Positions 1 through 7,448 of a DNA stretch of 64,000 bases are shown here, in pieces. The notes beneath the pieces are model-generated. The model saw only the letters and a list, made by a program, of their open reading frames with translations, was not told the DNA's origin and searched no databases. Source of the DNA: Clostridia bacterium. Lineage in GTDB: Bacteria; Bacillota; Clostridia; CAKSNL01; HGM11501. The first letter of the stretch is position 1. Each line of letters opens with the position of its first letter. The stretch is from assembly GCA_017411325.1 (NCBI GenBank), contig JAFQQJ010000031.1, positions 1 to 64,000 of the forward strand. Direction: 5' to 3'. The translations under genes and the position numbers were made by a program.

Positions 1-167
1 CCAAGCTAATCAACGGAACAAAGTGTGCTGACGGAAGCATAAAAACACTAAACATAAAAGCGGTAGCCGACATCCTCGGACACACCACTACCGAGATAAC
101 CGAAAGGTACTATGTAAAGAAGGATGCCTCAAGGCTAACCGGAATCACAGACGGATTCGAGATATGA
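1..167 (+). CDS. Tyrosine recombinase (integrase), C-terminal fragment cut by window edge
   Basis: The frame is open from base 3 and ends at TGA 165-167. The visible 54 residues are the conserved end of a phage-type tyrosine recombinase: an ILGHT motif holding the histidine of the H/W active-site position, then ERYYV with the nucleophilic tyrosine, then a short polar tail. The rest of the catalytic domain lies outside the window. The gene points toward a tRNA-Trp gene whose 3' end faces it, the usual arrangement for an integrase at the end of an integrated element. That an element lies to the left is inference; only the integrase tail is visible. Confidence 0.85.
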   Translation, partial: KLINGTKCADGSIKTLNIKAVADILGHTTTEITERYYVKKDASRLTGITDGFEI

Positions 168-560
168 TAGAATCGCAGAATAGAATACCCCTGAGAATGA
201 AATTAAATCACTCTCAGGGGTATCAAAATTTGATACGCATAAACAAAGAAAAGAGATTTTTATTTTGGGCAAAAAAATAATCTGTGAGAATTAAAAAATA
301 TTCTTGCAGAATTACTCTCTATAACCAAAATTGGCAGAATTGGCGAAATCAAGTGATGCTAAAATGATGATGTAGCAGACGGAATCGTTAGAAACGGATG
401 CAACCGTATGCGAAATTGATGCTCATTTCAGGCATAATTATTTGAATCACAAGACCACGCGCCGTTATCAAAAATATAATTAAAAATTACTAAAATTCAA
501 AATTGATGCTCTGAAATTTGATTTTGAAACACAAAAATTTTTAATAATTAAAAAATAAGA
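168..560. other. AT-rich gap after the integrase, no gene recognised
   Basis: About 400 bases between the integrase stop and the tRNA-Trp terminator. Both strands are interrupted by frequent stops and I see no start with a ribosome-binding site. The only structure is the hairpin at 185-223. If an element was inserted at the 3' end of the tRNA, its right end (att region) should lie in this stretch or at the tRNA 3' end. Confidence 0.5.
185..223 (+). terminator. Hairpin after the integrase gene
   Basis: A 12-bp perfect inverted repeat (ATACCCCTGAGA ... TCTCAGGGGTAT) with a 15-nt loop starts 18 bases after the integrase stop. No T-run follows, so termination is uncertain. The arm shares ATACCCCTG with the strand opposite the tRNA-Trp 5' end, possibly by chance. 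Confidence 0.4.
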
Positions 561-590
561 AGTGGCTCAAACGCAGTGTTTGAGCCACTT
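561..590 (-). terminator. Terminator of tRNA-Trp
   Basis: Near-perfect hairpin (AAGTGGCTCAAAC ... GTTTGAGCCACTT) a few bases beyond the tRNA 3' end on the minus strand, followed by a U-rich stretch on that strand. It fits a Rho-independent terminator for the tRNA transcript. Confidence 0.8.
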
Positions 591-594
591 TGTA

Positions 595-670
595 TGGCAG
601 GGGCAGAAGGACTTGAACCCTCGGCACGTGGTTTTGGAGACCACTGCTCTACCAACTGAGCTATACCCCT
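595..670 (-). tRNA. tRNA-Trp (anticodon CCA)
   Basis: The minus strand folds as a complete 76-nt cloverleaf: acceptor AGGGGTA paired with TGCCCCT, D-arm GCTC/GAGC, anticodon stem GTGGT/ACCAC around loop CTCCAAA (anticodon CCA, reads UGG), T-loop TTCAAGT, and an encoded 3' CCA. It is transcribed from the promoter at 779-807 through a broken copy of itself at 724-761 and ends at the 561-590 hairpin. Confidence 0.97.
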
Positions 671-723
671 AAACAGCAAATATTAAGTTTTATTGAGTTA
701 CCATACGAACATAGGGACACGGC

Positions 724-761
724 TTTGGAGACCACTGCTCTACCAACTGAGCTATACCCCT
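724..761 (-). pseudogene. Truncated tRNA-Trp copy (5' half only)
   Basis: Thirty-eight bases are identical to the 5' half of the intact tRNA-Trp: acceptor 5' strand, D-arm, anticodon arm 5' strand and anticodon loop with CCA. After the loop the sequence diverges: the 3' side of the anticodon stem reads GCCGT instead of ACCAC, and the T-arm and acceptor 3' strand are lost. It lies between the promoter and the functional tRNA, so it should be transcribed in the precursor. It could be a recombination scar or a decayed tandem duplicate. Confidence 0.85.
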
Positions 762-778
762 GTATTCACGACTATAAA

Positions 779-807
779 AGTATAGCACAAATAGAAAGGG
801 TTGTCAA
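779..807 (-). promoter_or_regulatory. Promoter for the tRNA-Trp transcript
   Basis: Minus-strand TTGACA (807-802), a 17-bp spacer and TATACT (784-779), close to the sigma-A consensus. Transcription would start near 772, just ahead of the broken tRNA copy. Confidence 0.85.
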
Positions 808-854
808 GTGGAAAAATAAAAAAGTTTTGAAAGAGGCGTTTTTACGTTTTTTTG

Positions 855-883
855 TTGACTCATTGCCGTGTCGGGAGTATAAT
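855..883 (+). promoter_or_regulatory. Promoter for the 904 gene
   Basis: TTGACT (855-860), 17-bp spacer, TATAAT (878-883). AAGGAG follows at 890-895, eight bases before the ATG at 904, leaving a very short untranslated leader. Confidence 0.8.
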
Positions 884-903
884 TAATTTAAGGAGATGAG
901 AAA

Positions 904-1815
904 ATGAAAAAATTAATAAGTATTCTTTTGCTTTGTATGTTGTTTTTCGGAATTATAGCGAAGGCAAATTTTAATTTTTTTGATGAAAATGGTTTAAGGT
1001 GTTTAGTTCCTACGGGATGGACGGAAAACACCGACGATAATACATCAGGGGTTACGACGTACATTTATGGAGACGAGGCCATGATGCAGTTCTATACAAA
1101 AGATCTGTGGGAAGATGTGCCCGACGAAGCTAAAGAAGGCGCAAAACGAAGTATTCTTGATACCTCAATTTTCAGTGAAGAAGATATAGCTGATATAATT
1201 GCTGCAGAGGGTCTTGAAGCCGAAAGCATAACGATGGAAACTTTTGGTGGGAAAGAATATTTCTGTGCATATGTTCCGCTTTCCGGAGCAACATCGGTAA
1301 CCTTTATGATACATTGTGAATATGGTTATATGTATATGATTTCGTTTTTCGGAAATAAGTATGGTGATCGATATGCTGATTTTGTAGAGATGCTTGAAGG
1401 CTCGCTATATACTAATACTTCATATTCACCGGGAAGCAAGCTCAATAAATCTAATATTAAAGGATTTAAGAGCGAGCCGGATTTCATGTGGGCGAATTTT
1501 GCCGTAACATTATTGATAAGCGCGGTTGTAACAATAGGAATTTATACCGTTCCTGTCGTAATTTACCGCTATGCTATAAAGAAAACTACGGTTGAACGGA
1601 AGAAAGCACTGCTTATAACCGTTATTTACGGAATTGTTGCTTACATCATTATGGCTATCATAAATTATGTCATTGACGGAAGTGCAGCCGGTCTGAGTCC
1701 TTGCATCATTTGGAGCAGTGTTAACTATGGCATACTGAGGGGAAAAAAGAAAAAGGAAGAACCTTTGCCGGAACAGCCCTTTGACGGAGAATTCCCTGAA
1801 AATAATATGTTCTGA
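904..1815 (+). CDS. Secreted/membrane protein of unknown function
   Basis: 303 residues; I do not recognise a named family. An N-terminal hydrophobic segment (about residues 4-20) ending in AKA looks like a signal peptide. A polar domain of about 170 residues follows, beginning with a FDENGLRCLVPTGW segment like those in small exported proteins that bind or sense at the surface. Near the C-terminus two strong hydrophobic helices (about 195-220 and 237-257) are joined by a basic turn, and the end is charged (KKKKEE ... EFPENN). The topology suggests an extracellular domain anchored by a C-terminal hairpin. It has its own promoter and a bidirectional terminator at 1819-1851, so it is a single-gene unit. 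Start chosen by AAGGAG at 890. Confidence 0.75.
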   Translation: MKKLISILLLCMLFFGIIAKANFNFFDENGLRCLVPTGWTENTDDNTSGVTTYIYGDEAMMQFYTKDLWEDVPDEAKEGAKRSILDTSIFSEEDIADIIAAEGLEAESITMETFGGKEYFCAYVPLSGATSVTFMIHCEYGYMYMISFFGNKYGDRYADFVEMLEGSLYTNTSYSPGSKLNKSNIKGFKSEPDFMWANFAVTLLISAVVTIGIYTVPVVIYRYAIKKTTVERKKALLITVIYGIVAYIIMAIINYVIDGSAAGLSPCIIWSSVNYGILRGKKKKEEPLPEQPFDGEFPENNMF

Positions 1816-1818
1816 TAA

Positions 1819-1851
1819 AAAGCTCAGCACAAGAGAGTGCTGAGCTTTTTT
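1819..1851. terminator. Bidirectional terminator between convergent genes
   Basis: Perfect stem AAGCTCAGCAC/GTGCTGAGCTT with a 6-nt loop and A/T tracts on both sides. It serves the 904 gene and the convergent Crp/Fnr gene, whose last codons overlap it. Confidence 0.9.
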
Positions 1852-2527
1852 ATTCTGCCGTAAGAATTTCAAAATGCTTTCCTTTATAATTAATGATTCC
1901 TTCCGATTTCATAAGTGAAAGCTCCCTTGCAAGGGCGCTTCTGTCGGTAAGAAGGTAAGATGCAAGTTCTGTCTGGCTTATGGGGATGTCGAAGGAATGA
2001 GACTTTGATAAATGGCTTTGGTTTTTAAGATAGGCTGAAAGCTTTTCACGGAGAGTTTTATAACCTAAAAACAAAAGCCTTTCCTCTCTGGCAGAGAGGC
2101 GAAGTGATGCAATTTTGAAAAGCTCATTTAAAAAGGCGGTGTGGTGACGGCACATATTTTCGCAGGGGTGCATCAGCTTTCCCGCATCGAAAAAGACAAC
2201 GGAGCAGTCGCTCTTTGCATAAACGGTATAGTCAAAGCCGTTTGGCGGAAAGCCGAAAAGCTCGCCAAGCATATCACCCTTTTTAAATGTTTCGCTGCTC
2301 ACGGTTTTTCCCGCAAGGTCGGTGGCGGAAATATAAACACTTCCTTCGCTGATATATGCAATGTTTGAAATTCCGAGCTTTGAATAGCGGAAAATTTTTT
2401 CCCCCTGCATATAGTAGTTGGTTACGGCTCCGACCGACGATTTCAGGCGGGCGAAATCCGATGCCGAAAAGGACTGAAATCCTTGCATTTCAAGGCTTTT
2501 CGGCACTTTTTTGTCTGAAAAAGGCAT
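1850..2527 (-). CDS. Crp/Fnr-family transcriptional regulator
   Basis: 225 residues. Residues about 35-125 form a cyclic-nucleotide-binding-like beta-roll (EGSVYIS, FKKGDMLGELFGF); about 150-220 form the winged helix-turn-helix, with recognition segment PISQTELASYLLTDRSALARE. This is the Crp/Fnr architecture. No four-cysteine Fe-S cluster pattern is evident: the visible cysteines are one in the roll and two close together in CENMC, so its signal cannot be read from sequence. It is divergent from the anaerobic ribonucleotide reductase genes. A perfect 18-bp palindrome overlaps its -35 element, suggesting autoregulation and possibly control of nrdDG. GGGGG about 8 bases before the ATG is the likely ribosome-binding site. 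Confidence 0.88.
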   Translation of the reverse strand: MPFSDKKVPKSLEMQGFQSFSASDFARLKSSVGAVTNYYMQGEKIFRYSKLGISNIAYISEGSVYISATDLAGKTVSSETFKKGDMLGELFGFPPNGFDYTVYAKSDCSVVFFDAGKLMHPCENMCRHHTAFLNELFKIASLRLSAREERLLFLGYKTLREKLSAYLKNQSHLSKSHSFDIPISQTELASYLLTDRSALARELSLMKSEGIINYKGKHFEILTAE

Positions 2528-2535
2528 AAAAATAC

Positions 2536-2583
2536 CCCCTATATATTGTTATTTTTAAAAAATAAAACCCCTATATGTTGTTA
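2536..2583. promoter_or_regulatory. Pair of NrdR-box-like direct repeats
   Basis: Two 16-mers, CCCCTATATATTGTTA (2536-2551) and CCCCTATATGTTGTTA (2568-2583), differ at one position and are offset by 32 bp, about three helical turns. NrdR repressor boxes have a 16-bp core around TATAT and typically occur in pairs with this spacing next to nrd genes. They lie upstream of nrdD and also over the start and leader of the divergent Crp/Fnr transcript. The NrdR assignment is inference from motif, spacing and context. Confidence 0.6.
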
Positions 2584-2611
2584 TTTTATCATAAAATTGT
2601 TGCAAATGCAA
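2583..2611 (-). promoter_or_regulatory. Promoter of the Crp/Fnr gene
   Basis: Minus-strand TTGCAT (2611-2606), 17-bp spacer, TAAAAT (2588-2583). The -35 hexamer lies inside the 18-bp palindrome at 2597-2614. Confidence 0.6.
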
Positions 2612-2614
2612 CAA
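2597..2614. promoter_or_regulatory. Perfect 18-bp palindrome, candidate operator
   Basis: TTGTTGCA-AA-TGCAACAA, 8-bp perfect half-sites around two bases. Size and symmetry suit a dimeric Crp/Fnr protein. It covers the -35 of the Crp/Fnr gene and lies just upstream of the nrdD -35 (2622), so one bound dimer could affect both directions. Confidence 0.55.
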
Positions 2615-2621
2615 AAATTAT

Positions 2622-2650
2622 TTTACTATATAAAATCTTTATAATATAAT
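2622..2650 (+). promoter_or_regulatory. Promoter of nrdDG
   Basis: TTTACT (2622-2627), 17-bp spacer, TATAAT (2645-2650); the nrdD start follows about 75 bases downstream. Confidence 0.6.
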
Positions 2651-2726
2651 GGGTAATGCTCACTAATTATGTTTTTAAAAATATGTAAAAAGAAAGAACG
2701 AAGAAGGAAAAAAGAGAGGGAATTTT

Positions 2727-4910
2727 ATGAAGATTATCAAACGTAACGGATCCGAGGCAGAGTTTGACAGAATAAAAATCAAAAAGGCTATAGAGGGGGC
2801 AAATGCGGCAACCAGCGGTCAGAAGGAACTTACCGACCGTCAGATTGACTACATTTCCCTTGTTATTGAGGACTATTGCCGCGACATCGGAAGAGCGATG
2901 AGCGTGGAAGAAATTCAGGAGCTTGTTGAAACCCACATCATTCTGCAGGGAGCTCCCGAAACTGCAAAAAGATATATAAGATACCGTTTCACAAGAAACC
3001 TTGCCAGAGTTGCAAACACAACGGACAATCAGATTCTTTCTCTTATCGAATGTAACAACGAAGAGGTTAAGCAGGAAAATTCCAACAAAAACCCCACCGT
3101 CAACAGCGTTCAGCGTGACTATATGGCGGGCGAGGTAAGTAAGGATATCACAAGAAGAATCCTTTTACCCCAGGACATTGTTGATGCACACGAAGCAGGT
3201 ATCATCCACTTCCACGATGCTGACTATTTCGCACAGCATATGCACAACTGCGACCTTGTAAACTTAGAGGATATGCTTCAGAACGGTACCGTTATTTCCG
3301 GCACTATGATTGAAAAGCCCCACAGCTTTTCCACCGCCTGCAACATTGCAACTCAGATTATCGCACAGGTTGCCAGCAACCAGTACGGCGGACAGAGCAT
3401 AAGCCTTACGCATCTTGCTCCCTTCGTGCAGATTTCAAGAGAGAAAATCCGCCGTCAGGTAGAGGCTGAATTTGCCGAGGCGGAAATTGAAATTTCCGAA
3501 GAAAAGCTTACAAAGATTGTTGAAACCCGTCTGCTTGATGAAATCAAGCGCGGGGTTCAGACCATACAGTATCAGGTTGTTACACTTTTAACCACCAACG
3601 GTCAGGCTCCCTTCGTTACAGTATTTATGTACCTTAACGAGGCAAAGGAGCCCGGCTTGAAGAGAGACCTTGCATTAATCATTGAAGAGGTTCTCCGTCA
3701 GAGATGCGAGGGTGTTAAAAATGAAGCGGGCGTATTGGTTACACCTGCATTCCCCAAGCTTATCTACGTTCTTGAAGAAGACAACATAAAGGAAGATTCT
3801 CCCTACTGGTACTTGACAGAGCTTGCGGCCAAGTGTACCGCAAAGAGAATGGTTCCCGACTATATTTCCGAAAAAATTATGCTTGAGCTTAAAAAGGATA
3901 AAAACGGCGAAGGGCACTGCTACACCTGTATGGGTTGCAGAAGCTTCCTTACTCCCTATGTTGACGAAAACGGCAAGCCCAAGTATTACGGACGTTTCAA
4001 TCAGGGCGTTGTAACAATCAACCTGGTTGACGTTGCCTGCACAGCAAGAGCTGAAAGCAAGGACGAAAAGAAGTTCTGGGAAGTGCTTGAAGAAAGACTT
4101 GAGCTTTGCCACAGAGCACTTCAGTGCCGTCACGAAAGACTTGAAGGAACACTTTCCGACGCGGCTCCCATCCTCTGGCAGTATGGAGCAATCGCACGTC
4201 TTCCCAAGGGTAAACCCATAACGGAGCTTCTTCACGGCGGATATTCCACAATTTCCCTTGGCTTTGCAGGTCTCTGGGAGTGTGTATATGCTATAACAGG
4301 CAAAAAGCTCACCGAAAAAGAGGGCGAAGAATTCGGAATCAAGGTGCTTGAAGCACTTAACGCCGCATGCCGTAAGTGGAAGGAAGCAGAAAACATCGAC
4401 TACTCACTCTACGGAACACCGTTGGAGTCCACCACATACAAGTTTGCCAAGTGCCTTCAGAAGAGATTTGGTAAAATCAGCGGCGTAACAGATAAGAACT
4501 ACATCACAAATTCCTATCACGTTCACGTAACCGAGGATATCGACGCGTTCTCAAAATTGGCTCTTGAATCTAAATTCCAGGCACTTTCTCCCGGCGGTGC
4601 TATAAGCTATGTTGAGGTTCCCAATATGCAGGACAATATCCCCGCAGTGCTTAACGTAATGAAGTTCATCTACGACAACATTATGTATGCGGAGCTTAAT
4701 ACAAAGTCCGACTATTGCCAGGTTTGCGGATATGACGGCGAAATCCTTATCAAGGAAGATGACGGTAAGCTCGTATGGGAATGCCCCAACTGCAAAAACC
4801 GTGACCAGGCAAAGATGAACGTTGCAAGAAGAACCTGCGGATACATCGGCTCACAGTACTGGAATCAGGGCAGAACTCAGGAAATCAAGGAAAGGGTACT
4901 GCACTTATAA
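2727..4910 (+). CDS. nrdD: Anaerobic ribonucleoside-triphosphate reductase (class III)
   Basis: 727 residues, usual length. Cytoplasmic glycyl-radical enzyme that reduces ribonucleoside triphosphates to dNTPs under anoxia. Residues 1-90 form an ATP-cone allosteric domain (MKIIKRNGSEAEFDRIKI). Near the C-terminus are the zinc cysteine pairs C664/C667 and C686/C689, then the radical site RTCGY with Gly705. Start ATG 2727 has GAGAGGG upstream. The stop overlaps the nrdG start by one base (TAATG), so the reductase and its activase are coupled. Upstream sequence carries NrdR-like boxes and a palindrome. The family is inactivated by oxygen, which supports an anaerobic host. Confidence 0.97.
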   Translation: MKIIKRNGSEAEFDRIKIKKAIEGANAATSGQKELTDRQIDYISLVIEDYCRDIGRAMSVEEIQELVETHIILQGAPETAKRYIRYRFTRNLARVANTTDNQILSLIECNNEEVKQENSNKNPTVNSVQRDYMAGEVSKDITRRILLPQDIVDAHEAGIIHFHDADYFAQHMHNCDLVNLEDMLQNGTVISGTMIEKPHSFSTACNIATQIIAQVASNQYGGQSISLTHLAPFVQISREKIRRQVEAEFAEAEIEISEEKLTKIVETRLLDEIKRGVQTIQYQVVTLLTTNGQAPFVTVFMYLNEAKEPGLKRDLALIIEEVLRQRCEGVKNEAGVLVTPAFPKLIYVLEEDNIKEDSPYWYLTELAAKCTAKRMVPDYISEKIMLELKKDKNGEGHCYTCMGCRSFLTPYVDENGKPKYYGRFNQGVVTINLVDVACTARAESKDEKKFWEVLEERLELCHRALQCRHERLEGTLSDAAPILWQYGAIARLPKGKPITELLHGGYSTISLGFAGLWECVYAITGKKLTEKEGEEFGIKVLEALNAACRKWKEAENIDYSLYGTPLESTTYKFAKCLQKRFGKISGVTDKNYITNSYHVHVTEDIDAFSKLALESKFQALSPGGAISYVEVPNMQDNIPAVLNVMKFIYDNIMYAELNTKSDYCQVCGYDGEILIKEDDGKLVWECPNCKNRDQAKMNVARRTCGYIGSQYWNQGRTQEIKERVLHL

Positions 4911-5428
4911 TGAATTATTCGGCAATTAAAAACTGCGACATAGCAAACGGCTTCGGCGTAAGGGTTTCCCTTTTCGTTTCGGGCTGCACCCACCACTGCA
5001 AAAACTGTTTCAATAAAGAAACCTGGGATTTTGCATCAGGTGAGCCTTTTACAGAGGAAACGGAAGAAGACATTATAAAGATGATGGAGCCTTCCTATAT
5101 CGACGGGCTTTCGCTTCTCGGCGGAGAGCCTATGGAAAAGGTTAATCAGAAGGGGCTTTTGCCTTTCGTAAAAAAGGTGAAGGAGCGCTATCCCGATAAA
5201 AACATCTGGTGCTACACGGGTTATTTATACGAGGATTTGCTTCCCGGCGGCAAGGTGCACACCTGTGAAACAGATGAGCTTTTGGGTTTAATCGACATAC
5301 TGGTTGACGGTGAGTTTAAGGAAGAGCTTCACAGCATAATGCTTAAGTTCCGCGGTTCATCAAACCAGAGAGTAATTGACCTTAACAAAACAAGAAACTC
5401 GGGTGAAATCACCCTCTTTCTTGAATAA
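4910..5428 (+). CDS. nrdG: Anaerobic ribonucleotide reductase activating protein (radical SAM)
   Basis: 172 residues, usual length. Uses a [4Fe-4S] cluster and S-adenosylmethionine to make the glycyl radical on NrdD. The CX3CX2C cluster motif is C26-THH-C30-KN-C33, preceded by the GFGVRVSLFVSGC segment typical of NrdG; LLGGEP near residue 63 is the SAM-binding motif. It overlaps nrdD by one base and ends just before a strong terminator at 5436-5467. Confidence 0.96.
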   Translation: MNYSAIKNCDIANGFGVRVSLFVSGCTHHCKNCFNKETWDFASGEPFTEETEEDIIKMMEPSYIDGLSLLGGEPMEKVNQKGLLPFVKKVKERYPDKNIWCYTGYLYEDLLPGGKVHTCETDELLGLIDILVDGEFKEELHSIMLKFRGSSNQRVIDLNKTRNSGEITLFLE

Positions 5429-5435
5429 CACGCAA

Positions 5436-5467
5436 AAAAACAGCTCCGGAAACCGGAGCTGTTTTTG
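5436..5467 (+). terminator. Terminator after nrdG
   Basis: Stem CAGCTCCGG/CCGGAGCTG with an AAA loop, flanked by A7 and T5. The core and flanks reappear almost identically at 8035-8066 with the loop complemented (TTT), i.e. the same element in the opposite orientation. Confidence 0.9.
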
Positions 5468-5628
5468 CAACTGTCTGCAACTTAAAAAGATAAATTAACC
5501 CACAAAGCGAAAGTGGTTCTTGGCAAAAGCAACTTTGTATGTTACAATATTATGTTGCAGAGTTAACTCTGAGGCCGGTATACGGTTCGAAACGTATGCC
5601 CTAAAAAAACATTGCCACAGTTTGACAG
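5468..5628. other. Intergenic region with an unexplained hairpin
   Basis: Contains GGTATACG-GTTCGAAA-CGTATGCC (about 5576-5600), a stem with one G:T pair whose loop resembles a tRNA T-loop. No cloverleaf can be built around it. It lies just upstream of the promoter at 5612-5640. Confidence 0.35.
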
Positions 5629-5640
5629 ATGTGGTATACT
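5612..5640 (+). promoter_or_regulatory. Promoter of the 5680 gene
   Basis: TTGCCA (5612-5617), 17-bp spacer, TATACT (5635-5640). Transcription from about 5647 excludes the in-frame ATG at 5629 as start and favours ATG 5680. Confidence 0.7.
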
Positions 5641-5679
5641 GAGGAGGGTAAAAAACGCAAAAAGGATGACGGTGAATTT

Positions 5680-7230
5680 ATGAAAAAAGTGGCTTTGTTT
5701 GTAGCATTGTTGACACTGATGCTTTCAATCGTTCTGATATTTTCCCTTTGCAGCAGAAAAACAGAGCCGGCAAAAGAAATTTTGTCATTTGCTGGGAATA
5801 TTCAAAACGGCGGATATGTTATAGAAATTGGAGGTGAATATTATTATAACAGCGAGGAGGATGATTGCAGTCTTTATAAAATTTCTTCCGACGGGAAAGA
5901 AGAAAAAATAACCGGTGGCGGGCATCGCTTTTACGAAATGAATTACGGTGACGGATATATATATTATATAACGGGGGCACCGGGAATGGTGAATAAAACG
6001 TCTATTGACGGAAAATATACGAAAAGACTGGTCAACCAAAGAGTGGGAAATCTGTTGTTTTATAATAACCGTATGTTTTACCGCTTATCCGAAGATGACG
6101 ACTGGGGAAAGCTTTATTCTGCAAATTTAAACGGAAAAGACAGAAAGCTTTTGGCACAAAGAGCATTGAGTTTTTGCATATATGACGGAAGAATTTATTA
6201 CTGTGATATAGAAAATGAAAGTGCATTATGCTCAATGAAGCTTGACGGTACAGACAAGGTGAAAATCAACGATTCTTATACAAACGACTTATTTGAAGAA
6301 AACGGGATGCTCATTTATTCGGATGATAACAGAGAGGGTAGGCTTTTTTTATACGATATTGAAAATAAAGTTGAAAAATGTATAAGCAAGGACAGGTGCT
6401 GGAACTTAAACAGCAATAAGGATTGGATATTTTACAGAAATCAGAGCGATAAGGGAAGCCTTTATTGCATCAGCTTCGACGGAAGCGAAAAACATAAGCT
6501 TGTTGAAGGAAATATATCCCATATTATTGTAACAACGGATTATATATTTTACAGAGATATAGGAGATAAAAACAAAATAAAGAAATATGAGCTTTTGAAT
6601 GGAGTAACATCCGAGCCGGAAAAATATACAGATATTGTCTTATCATATAAAACGGATGAAACAGTTTACGAACACGTGAAGGACAAAAGCTATACTTATA
6701 AAGAGATAAATATTACATATCCCGTGCTCTATACAGGGTCTGACAAAATAAATGCTTTGATTGAACGGGAGGCAGTGAGTATATTTGACTTCAGCTATTA
6801 TGGAGACCCGGAAAATTTAAAGCTTGATATAGACTATAAAATAGCATATATGGACGAAGAAATAATAAGCATTATATTTAAGGGATATGGAGACCGCAAA
6901 TACTCTAATCACCCCACATATCATTTTTACACATTGAACATAGACCTTGTGACAGGAGAGAAGCTGGTGCTTTCCGATATCGTCGATGTTGATGCGGTAA
7001 TCAATGATTTGAATGAAAAAAATTACAGCTTCGTGATGTATGAAACCGAAAGTGTTTCAGAAAGATATTACATAAATGATTATGTTGAATTTGATAAGCT
7101 TTATTCCTGCGACAGCGGAAATTCTGTATACAGCTATGTTACAAAGGACGGAATTGGGTTAAGCATTCCGGTTTCTCATGCAATAGGTGACCATAAAGAA
7201 GTTGAAATTCCTATTGAAAGAAAGAGATAA
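5680..7230 (+). CDS. Membrane-anchored beta-propeller-like protein with DUF5050 and PdaC/DUF3298-like regions
   Basis: 516 residues from ATG 5680, which begins MKKVALFVALL; the upstream in-frame ATG 5629 precedes the predicted transcript start. Residues about 4-24 are a hydrophobic signal-anchor. Residues about 30-330 hold repeated units of the type DGRIYYCD...LCSMKLDGTDK, roughly 40 residues each, as in DUF5050 propeller-like surface proteins. The C-terminal 200 residues (ITYPVLYTGSDKINALIE; HFYTLNIDLVTGEKLVLSDI) resemble the DUF4163/DUF3298 modules seen in the deacetylase PdaC and the anti-sigma factor RsiV. No PdaC catalytic deacetylase domain is present, so a binding or sensing role outside the membrane is more likely than catalysis. 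Family assignment is by pattern only. Confidence 0.7.
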   Translation: MKKVALFVALLTLMLSIVLIFSLCSRKTEPAKEILSFAGNIQNGGYVIEIGGEYYYNSEEDDCSLYKISSDGKEEKITGGGHRFYEMNYGDGYIYYITGAPGMVNKTSIDGKYTKRLVNQRVGNLLFYNNRMFYRLSEDDDWGKLYSANLNGKDRKLLAQRALSFCIYDGRIYYCDIENESALCSMKLDGTDKVKINDSYTNDLFEENGMLIYSDDNREGRLFLYDIENKVEKCISKDRCWNLNSNKDWIFYRNQSDKGSLYCISFDGSEKHKLVEGNISHIIVTTDYIFYRDIGDKNKIKKYELLNGVTSEPEKYTDIVLSYKTDETVYEHVKDKSYTYKEINITYPVLYTGSDKINALIEREAVSIFDFSYYGDPENLKLDIDYKIAYMDEEIISIIFKGYGDRKYSNHPTYHFYTLNIDLVTGEKLVLSDIVDVDAVINDLNEKNYSFVMYETESVSERYYINDYVEFDKLYSCDSGNSVYSYVTKDGIGLSIPVSHAIGDHKEVEIPIERKR

Positions 7231-7300
7231 AACCCCCTTAAAAATCCCTATATAGAAGCGTGGATGAAAAACTACAATCCTTTGGCGAATAATAAAAAGG

Positions 7301-7444
7301 ATGACGGTGAGCAAGAATGAAAACGAAGAATGGTCAATAAATATAAGTAAGGGAACTGTAGCTAATGATGTGGCTAAAATATCTCAAATTTTAAGAGCAG
7401 TTAATCCGTATAAAATAAGAGTATATTTTAATACAGTAAGGTGA
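7301..7444 (+). CDS. Possible small ORF or gene remnant
   Basis: 47 codons from ATG 7301 to TGA 7442-7444, with AAAAAGG immediately upstream but too close for a good ribosome-binding site. The bases around the start (AAAAAGGATGACGGTGA) repeat those upstream of the 5680 gene exactly, and two other short frames here read like protein tails. The stretch looks like debris of a duplicated gene of the 5680 type. The peptide (WSINISKG... VNPYKIRVYF) matches nothing I recognise. It ends 4 bases before the 7449 gene. Confidence 0.3.
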   Translation: MTVSKNENEEWSINISKGTVANDVAKISQILRAVNPYKIRVYFNTVR

Positions 7445-7448
7445 TGTT

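Noticed and set aside
5576-5600. tRNA-like hairpin with a GTTCGAAA loop
   Set aside because: No acceptor, D or anticodon arms can be built around it, so it is not a tRNA.
5629-5679. Upstream ATG start (5629) for the DUF5050-like gene
   Set aside because: It lies inside the promoter region ahead of the predicted transcript start and would place a charged stretch before the signal-anchor.
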